Assembly: GCA_910578085.1 (NCBI GenBank)
Contig: CAJTPM010000041.1
Location: 1-28,043 of the forward strand
From: an uncultured Lachnospiraceae bacterium
Lineage (GTDB): Bacteria > Bacillota > Clostridia > Lachnospirales > Lachnospiraceae
Length of the DNA stretch: 28,043 bases
Direction of reading: 5' to 3'
Shown: one piece after another, positions 23,810 to 28,043 of the stretch
How the letters are laid out: each line of letters begins with the position of its first letter
How positions within the stretch are numbered: position 1 is the first letter of the stretch
Notes under the pieces: model-generated
Seen by the model: the letters and a program-made list of their open reading frames with translations, nothing else
Told to the model about the DNA's origin: nothing
Database searches by the model: none
Position numbers and translations under genes: made by a program

Positions 23810-23844
23810 GTTATAGTCAATCATCAAGAATGGAGGAAAAAAGA

Positions 23845-24312
23845 ATGAGTAGTACAGCGTTAGGAGCAGAGAAAGCGAAAAAGATTATTTTTATCAGTGA
23901 TGCACATGAAAAATTCTATTATGAAAAATTGAAAGCGGTCAGGTATCAGGACGTGTATCACAAGGCACTTGTATATTGTCTTGGTATCAGTGATGACACA
24001 AGAAGAAACATTAAAAGAATTTATGATTTTAAGACAGGCTGTGTAAAAACGGAATGCCTGCATGAAGGCTGGCAGACTAGCGGGAGTGTAAAAGTAGTCA
24101 GGATGGCGTTCAACCTTTATTGCAATGGTACGCCGAGTGTTCTTGATTACGATGATGCGGAGGAACAGGTAGACGAGTGCAAACTTTATACAGTGGAAGA
24201 ATTATTCTGCTGTGCCTATGCACCCTATTTTTGGCAGGCGATACAGATCAGGTATCCGGAATACGCAACCTATAACCACAGTCTGTACGCCATGTTTGGA
24301 GGACAGGATTGA
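23845..24312 (+). CDS. DUF6075-like small protein of mobile elements
   Basis: The 155-residue protein resembles the DUF6075 proteins found on Firmicute integrative elements: FISDAHEKFYYEKL, YHKALVYCLGISDDTRRNI, LHEGWQTSGSVKVVRMAFNLYCNG, then AYAPYFWQAIQIRYPEY. The function is unknown. No signal peptide or membrane span is seen. The ATG at 23845 follows GGAGGAAAA; an earlier ATG at 23830 contains that ribosome site itself and is rejected. Its TGA overlaps the next ATG (TGATG), showing translational coupling. The family name is from memory. Confidence 0.7.
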   Translation: MSSTALGAEKAKKIIFISDAHEKFYYEKLKAVRYQDVYHKALVYCLGISDDTRRNIKRIYDFKTGCVKTECLHEGWQTSGSVKVVRMAFNLYCNGTPSVLDYDDAEEQVDECKLYTVEELFCCAYAPYFWQAIQIRYPEYATYNHSLYAMFGGQD

Positions 24313-24491
24313 TGTTAAAAGTCAGGCTAATGGGAACAAAGAATGATATTAACTGGTTTGGTAAGATTTTGCGGAGAAATCCCAAAATTGAGGTAACAGA
24401 GTTTTCCGACTTGTTCTCGAATAAGGGAACAAAGAAATATTACCGGGCTTATGTGGAAGTTAAGAAAAGCAATGTAAAAGAAGAACAGTAG
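24312..24491 (+). CDS. Small DUF3970-like protein
   Basis: The 59-residue protein, with MLKVRLMGTKNDINWFGKIL, FSDLFSNKGTKKYYRAYVEVK, resembles the DUF3970 family of short mobile-element proteins with no known function. The ATG overlaps the preceding stop, and GGAGG lies about eight bases upstream. A TTG one codon earlier is possible but less likely. The protein is basic and compact, with a predicted beta-alpha-beta character. Confidence 0.65.
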   Translation: MLKVRLMGTKNDINWFGKILRRNPKIEVTEFSDLFSNKGTKKYYRAYVEVKKSNVKEEQ

Positions 24492-24512
24492 ATAGCAAAG
24501 GAGAATGGAATC

Positions 24513-25298
24513 ATGTGTAAAATAATCGCAATCGCAAACCAAAAAGGCGGTGTCGGCAAGACCACCACCACAAGCAACTTAGGAATCGGACTGGCAAAAC
24601 AGGGAAAGAAAGTGCTGCTGATTGATGCGGACGCACAGGGCAGTCTGACAGCGAGTTTAGGATATACAGAACCGGATACTCTGGAAGTCACGCTTGCAAC
24701 CATTATGGGGGATTTAATGAATGATGAAGAAGTAGAGCCGACAGAAGGTATCCTGCACCATGAGGAAGGGATAGACCTTATGCCGGGAAATATTGAATTG
24801 TCTGGTCTGGAAGTTTCCCTTGTGAATGTTATGAGCCGGGAAATGATATTAAGGTCGTACATAGAGATAGTCAGGGAGAATTACGATTATATCCTGATAG
24901 ACTGTATGCCTTCGCTCGGCATGATTACCATAAATGCCCTTGCCTGTGCCGACAGCATTTTGATACCCGTACAGGCGGCGTATCTGCCCGTTAAAGGCTT
25001 GCAGCAGCTCATTAAGACGGTTGGCAAGGTAAAGCGGAAGATGAACCCGAAACTGGAGATTGAGGGCATATTGCTGACAATGGTGGACAGCCGGACGAAT
25101 TATGCAAAGGACATCAGCTCCATGCTGAAGGACGCTTATGGAAGCAGCGTAAGGATATTTACGAATATTATCCCCATTTCGGTAAGGGCGGCGGAGATTT
25201 CTGCGGAAGGCGTCAGCATTTACAAGCATGATCCAAAAGGGAAGGTAGCGGCAGCTTATGATTCTCTGACAAAGGAGGTGCTTGCAGATGGGCAGTAA
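24513..25298 (+). CDS. parA: ParA/Soj-type partition ATPase
   Basis: This ATPase moves or positions the replicated element together with ParB. The deviant Walker A motif KGGVGKTTT (11-19) is intact, followed by VLLIDADAQGSLTASLG and the Walker B region YDYILIDCMPSLGMITINALACAD. The length of 261 residues is typical of Soj-like ParA without an N-terminal DNA-binding domain. AAAGGAG lies nine bases before the ATG. Its last 11 bases overlap parB. On integrated elements ParAB usually stabilises the excised circle. Confidence 0.95.
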   Translation: MCKIIAIANQKGGVGKTTTTSNLGIGLAKQGKKVLLIDADAQGSLTASLGYTEPDTLEVTLATIMGDLMNDEEVEPTEGILHHEEGIDLMPGNIELSGLEVSLVNVMSREMILRSYIEIVRENYDYILIDCMPSLGMITINALACADSILIPVQAAYLPVKGLQQLIKTVGKVKRKMNPKLEIEGILLTMVDSRTNYAKDISSMLKDAYGSSVRIFTNIIPISVRAAEISAEGVSIYKHDPKGKVAAAYDSLTKEVLADGQ

Positions 25299-26178
25299 TA
25301 AGAAAGCTGGAAGCGCATCGAAAGTCAGGATAGATAAATTTGAGGATTTATTCGGCGGTTCTGCGGAACAGGAAAGCTCCGCAGAGCAGATTATCAATGC
25401 ACCTCTTACAGACCTGCATACATTCAAAGACCACCCTTTCCGGGTGGAGGATGATGAGAAGATGGAGGAAACAACGGAGAGTATCCGCCAGTACGGGGTG
25501 CTTGTTCCGGGCATTGCAAGACCGAGGGAGGGCGGCGGCTATGAAATCATAGCCGGACACCGCCGGAAACGGGGTTCAGAGCTTGCCGGAAAGACGGAAA
25601 TGCCTGTGATTGTCCGTAATTACACCGATGATGAAGCGACGATTATCATGGTGGATTCCAACATTCAGAGGGAGGACATCTTACCGAGCGAGAAAGCAAG
25701 AGCCTATAAGATGAAGTATGAAGCAATGAAGCATCAGGGGAAAAAGTCAGGGAAGAATACCCTTGATGAAGTCGGGGAAGCTGCCGGCGAAAATGCGAAA
25801 AAAGTTCAGCGGTATATCTGGCTTTCCCGGCTGTCGGAAGAACTTCTCACTATGGTAGACAGTAAAAAACTCGGTTTTTCACAGGGGGTGGATATTTCTT
25901 TTCTGACAGAGGAAGCGCAGCAATGGGTACAGGCTGTCATAGAGGAAAAAAGCTGCAATATCAGCATGGTACAGTCGGCAAAAATCAAGGAATATGGCAA
26001 GACCGGGGAGCTTACCCTTGCAATGGTGCGCCTGATACTGACGGAGGAAAAGCCGAAGGAACGCAAGGTGACACTGAAAGCGGATAAAATCAGCGAATAT
26101 TTTGCGGAGGATTACAGCAGTGAGGAAATAGAGGGCATCATCATTCAGCTATTGGATGAATGGAAGAAAAAACAATAG
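25288..26178 (+). CDS. parB: ParB/Spo0J-family partition protein
   Basis: This is a DNA-binding CTP-switch partner of ParA. The N-terminal ParB/Srx domain shows the conserved GYEIIAGHRRKRGSELAG (GExRxRA-type box) and DSNIQREDILPSEKARAYKMKY. A helix-turn-helix follows (TLDEVGEAAGENAKKVQRYIWLSRL). The C-terminal part probably dimerises. The ATG at 25288 has AAAGGAGG nine bases upstream; a TTG at 25282 is too close. The product has 296 residues. No parS-like site was recognised by eye. Confidence 0.93.
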   Translation: MGSNKKAGSASKVRIDKFEDLFGGSAEQESSAEQIINAPLTDLHTFKDHPFRVEDDEKMEETTESIRQYGVLVPGIARPREGGGYEIIAGHRRKRGSELAGKTEMPVIVRNYTDDEATIIMVDSNIQREDILPSEKARAYKMKYEAMKHQGKKSGKNTLDEVGEAAGENAKKVQRYIWLSRLSEELLTMVDSKKLGFSQGVDISFLTEEAQQWVQAVIEEKSCNISMVQSAKIKEYGKTGELTLAMVRLILTEEKPKERKVTLKADKISEYFAEDYSSEEIEGIIIQLLDEWKKKQ

Positions 26179-26195
26179 AGGGGAGGTGCATCAGC

Positions 26196-27296
26196 GTGGA
26201 TGGCACGATAAAATTTGACTATTATTATGGCATCGAAGCGGAACAGTTTTCCTTTTACAGAGTTCCAAGACTGCTGATAAAAGACGCAAGGTTTAAAGAG
26301 TTGTCCAGCGATGCAAAGCTCCTTTATGGTCTGATGCTTGACAGGCTGGCATTGTCAATCAAGAATGGCTGGCTTGACGAAGAAAACAGGGTGTATATCC
26401 ATTACACGCTGGATAACATAATGGAGGATTTGGGATGTGCAAGGGAAAAATGTGCAAAGGTGATTGCGGAGCTTGACAGCAAAAAAGGGATTGGTCTGAT
26501 CGAGAAGAAAAGGCAGGGGTTGGGCAAGCCGGACATTATCTATGTGAAGAATTTTGCGACATTGGATGCCGGGAAAGAGCCGGAAAAGCCGGATAATGCT
26601 GACAGTTCCGCAGAAGTTCGGAAACCGAACTTCAAGAGGTTCGATAATCAAACTTCAAGAAGTTCGGAAATCGAACTTCAAGAAATTCGGAAACCGAACT
26701 TGCAGGAGTTCGGAAATCAAACTTCAAGAGGTTCGGAAACCGAACTTGCGGAAGTTCGGGAATCGAACCCTAATTATAACAATACTAATTATACTGATTT
26801 GAGTTATACCAATCCTATCAATCAATCGGATAGAGAAACAGAAAAACAAGAACCGGGTAAGCCGGATGATGATATGATTGATGTGATGGATGATGCCACT
26901 GCCTACATGGAAATCATCAAGGAAAATATTGAGTATGAGCATCACATGAAATACGGTGACTGGAGCGAAAAGGGGCTGTATGAGGAACTCTATGAGGTGA
27001 TCTGCGAGATTGTGTGCGTAAAGCGCAGGACGGTAAAAGTCAACGGGGAAGATTACCCTTATGAGCTTGTAAAATCAAAGTTCCTAAAGCTGAACAGCTC
27101 CCATTTGGAGTATGTCATTGGGTGCATGAAGGAAACCACAACCAAGATAACCAATATCAGGGCATACATGGTGACTGCCCTCTACAATGCGCCCAATACC
27201 ATGAATCACTATTACCAGCAGTTAGTACAGCATGATATGTATGGCGGCGGGTGGGAAGAAAAAGGAATGTTTCAGAAAGCGGAAGGAGATGGATAA
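26196..27296 (+). CDS. repA: Replication initiator of the RepA_N family
   Basis: The first 120 residues match the RepA_N initiator domain: FYRVPRLLIKDARFKELSSDAKLLYGLMLDRLALS, NGWLDEENRVYIHYTLDNIMEDLGCA, KVIAELDSKKGIGLIEKKRQGLGKPDIIYV. This winged-helix region binds the element's iterons. The middle (about 140-195) is coded by 23-bp iterons, and the C-terminus (about 240-345) is a helical host-specific domain. I choose GTG at 26196 because GGGAGGTG lies seven bases upstream and RepA_N proteins start shortly before FYRVP. An ATG at 26160, overlapping parB, would add 12 residues and cover that ribosome site. The length is 366 residues from the GTG. Confidence 0.9.
   Translation: MDGTIKFDYYYGIEAEQFSFYRVPRLLIKDARFKELSSDAKLLYGLMLDRLALSIKNGWLDEENRVYIHYTLDNIMEDLGCAREKCAKVIAELDSKKGIGLIEKKRQGLGKPDIIYVKNFATLDAGKEPEKPDNADSSAEVRKPNFKRFDNQTSRSSEIELQEIRKPNLQEFGNQTSRGSETELAEVRESNPNYNNTNYTDLSYTNPINQSDRETEKQEPGKPDDDMIDVMDDATAYMEIIKENIEYEHHMKYGDWSEKGLYEELYEVICEIVCVKRRTVKVNGEDYPYELVKSKFLKLNSSHLEYVIGCMKETTTKITNIRAYMVTALYNAPNTMNHYYQQLVQHDMYGGGWEEKGMFQKAEGDG
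26614..26768 (+). repeat. 23-bp iterons inside the initiator gene (probable replication origin)
   Basis: Six full units and one partial start at 26614, 26637, 26660, 26683, 26706, 26729 and 26752. The typical unit is AAGTTCGGAAACCGAAC followed by TTCAAG; each holds a dyad GTTCG-N5-CGAAC or a degraded form of it. RepA_N plasmids carry iterons in the middle of rep that serve as the origin, so this is the likely oriV. Because 23 is not a multiple of 3, three units give one 23-residue protein repeat. Confidence 0.9.
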
Positions 27297-27950
27297 ATGG
27301 AATCCATGAGGGATATTGACCGGGCAATGGAACGGGAGATAGCAAAGGGGAGCTGCCCATTAAGGTTTGTGAAGATAGATTTCAGCGATTCCCCTTATCA
27401 GGAGATTGCATCAAGGGAAAAGCTGTTAGAGGTGCTGTCCTACCTGTTACGGACAGGCGATTATGGCAGGTTTGCCGGGAAAGGGACGGGGAATAATGTT
27501 TACATGGATATGAAAGGCAGAAAAGCAGCTTTCAAGCGTACCCGCTCTTTTATTGACCGGAATAACATATTTTCCGCAATCCGCAGGTATGGGAAGAAAA
27601 TAAAGCCGGATTTTGACGGGCATACTTATCTGGAAACAGTGCGGTGCTGTTTTGAACTGCCGGAAGGGGAACAGGAAAAGTACCGGGTGACGTATGACGG
27701 GCAGGAAACATTTGCTTTGCCTATGTCAGATAAATATATCCTCGGACTTTACACGCACTGTATCTCGGCAAGGCGGGCTGTGCCGGAGGATATGGATATT
27801 CCAAGCACAGGCTTTTCAGAAAAAGAACGGGGCATTGCCAGTCTGGAGGGAGTGCGTGACGTGCTGTTTCAGTGCCTTTTGTTTGACACGATAAAATGCG
27901 GGGAGGGTATGCTATATGCTGACCTCTGCACGATTTACTGTTTAAAATAA
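27297..27950 (+). CDS. Unknown protein of the mobile element
   Basis: I do not recognise this 217-residue protein. It starts right after the rep stop (TAAATG) with GGAAGGAG about eight bases upstream, so it is coupled to rep. It is soluble-looking, without signal peptide or membrane span. Features are a basic central part (KGRKAAFKRTRSFIDRNNIFSAIRRYGKKIKPDF), a mixed-charge region with CCFELPEGEQEKYRV, and a Cys-containing helical C-terminus (DVLFQCLLFDTIKCGEGMLYADLCTIYC). Position suggests a role in replication control or element maintenance, but nothing in the sequence proves it. An alternative ATG lies at 27306. Confidence 0.8.
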   Translation: MESMRDIDRAMEREIAKGSCPLRFVKIDFSDSPYQEIASREKLLEVLSYLLRTGDYGRFAGKGTGNNVYMDMKGRKAAFKRTRSFIDRNNIFSAIRRYGKKIKPDFDGHTYLETVRCCFELPEGEQEKYRVTYDGQETFALPMSDKYILGLYTHCISARRAVPEDMDIPSTGFSEKERGIASLEGVRDVLFQCLLFDTIKCGEGMLYADLCTIYCLK

Positions 27951-28043
27951 AATAGATAACTTTTGGACTTTTTCGAGCTGTTGACAAACCTCTTGCCAAA
28001 AAGATTTGCATATAAGAAAATATATGTGTAGATTAATCCTTGA

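Larger units (their letters stand above)
23653..28043 (+). mobile_element. Left part of an integrated element (replication/partition module)
   Basis: From the hemZ stop onward the content changes from housekeeping genes to a co-directional cassette: two small conserved genes, parA, parB, an iteron-bearing initiator and an unknown gene, with tight spacing or overlaps throughout. This set is typical of the replication/partition end of Tn916/Tn1549-superfamily integrative conjugative elements and of RepA_N plasmids. Short repeats at 23665-23744 may mark the end. No integrase, relaxase or conjugation gene is visible before the window ends, so the element type and exact boundary are inferred. Confidence 0.7.

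Noticed and set aside
27986..28022. Promoter TTGACA ... TATAAG near the right edge
   Set aside because: The spacer is 24 bases, too long for a standard promoter, and no gene can be seen after it within the window.

Overview
The window looks like the chromosome of a Clostridia-class Firmicute, most likely a Lachnospiraceae. The reasons are strong AGGAGG-type ribosome sites, a perfect CIRCE operator before groESL, an oxygen-independent HemZ, a SpoVB-like flippase, BlaI/BlaR and CsoR regulation, and the gene order apt-relA-metallohydrolase-hemZ. Species cannot be read from the sequence alone.

Layout. 1-6092 (+ strand): a CheV chemotaxis adaptor, a divergent SIR2-like protein, a repeat-rich single-pass membrane protein, hisH-hisF and ung, closed by a long hairpin. 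6091-10681 (- strand): a BlaI/BlaR-type repressor and membrane protease pair with two operators, a class I DAHP synthase with its own strong promoter, and a SpoVB-like flippase. 10852-12961 (+): heat-shock groES-groEL under CIRCE control. 12969-13316: four 72-bp tandem repeats, each carrying a GCGAAGC-capped hairpin, then a methyltransferase remnant overlapping tcdA. 14250-18409 (-): a class C26 glutamine amidotransferase and a copper operon, csoR-copA, in which copA is fused in frame to a copZ-like domain that keeps its own ribosome site and ATG. 18534-23652 (+): apt, relA/spoT, an MBL-fold hydrolase and hemZ. 23653-28043 (+): the left part of an integrated mobile element holding two small conserved genes, parA, parB, a RepA_N-type initiator with built-in 23-bp iterons, and an unknown gene. 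The element runs off the right edge.

How the parts work together. Regulation can be read at several points: HrcA/CIRCE on groESL; a BlaI-like repressor on its own promoter; CsoR on csoR-copA, next to the divergent apt promoter; and a promoter followed at once by a terminator at the left end of the mobile element, which suggests attenuation. The mobile segment resembles the replication and partition module of Tn916/Tn1549-type integrative conjugative elements or of an integrated plasmid. No integrase or transfer gene is visible in the window, so its full nature is open.

The strongest candidates for something not yet described are the copA-copZ fusion with an internal start, the iterons written into the rep gene at a 23-bp period, the 72-bp hairpin repeat array, the perfect 31-bp inverted repeat upstream of the DAHP synthase promoter, and the pair of uncharacterised proteins at 1193-3715.
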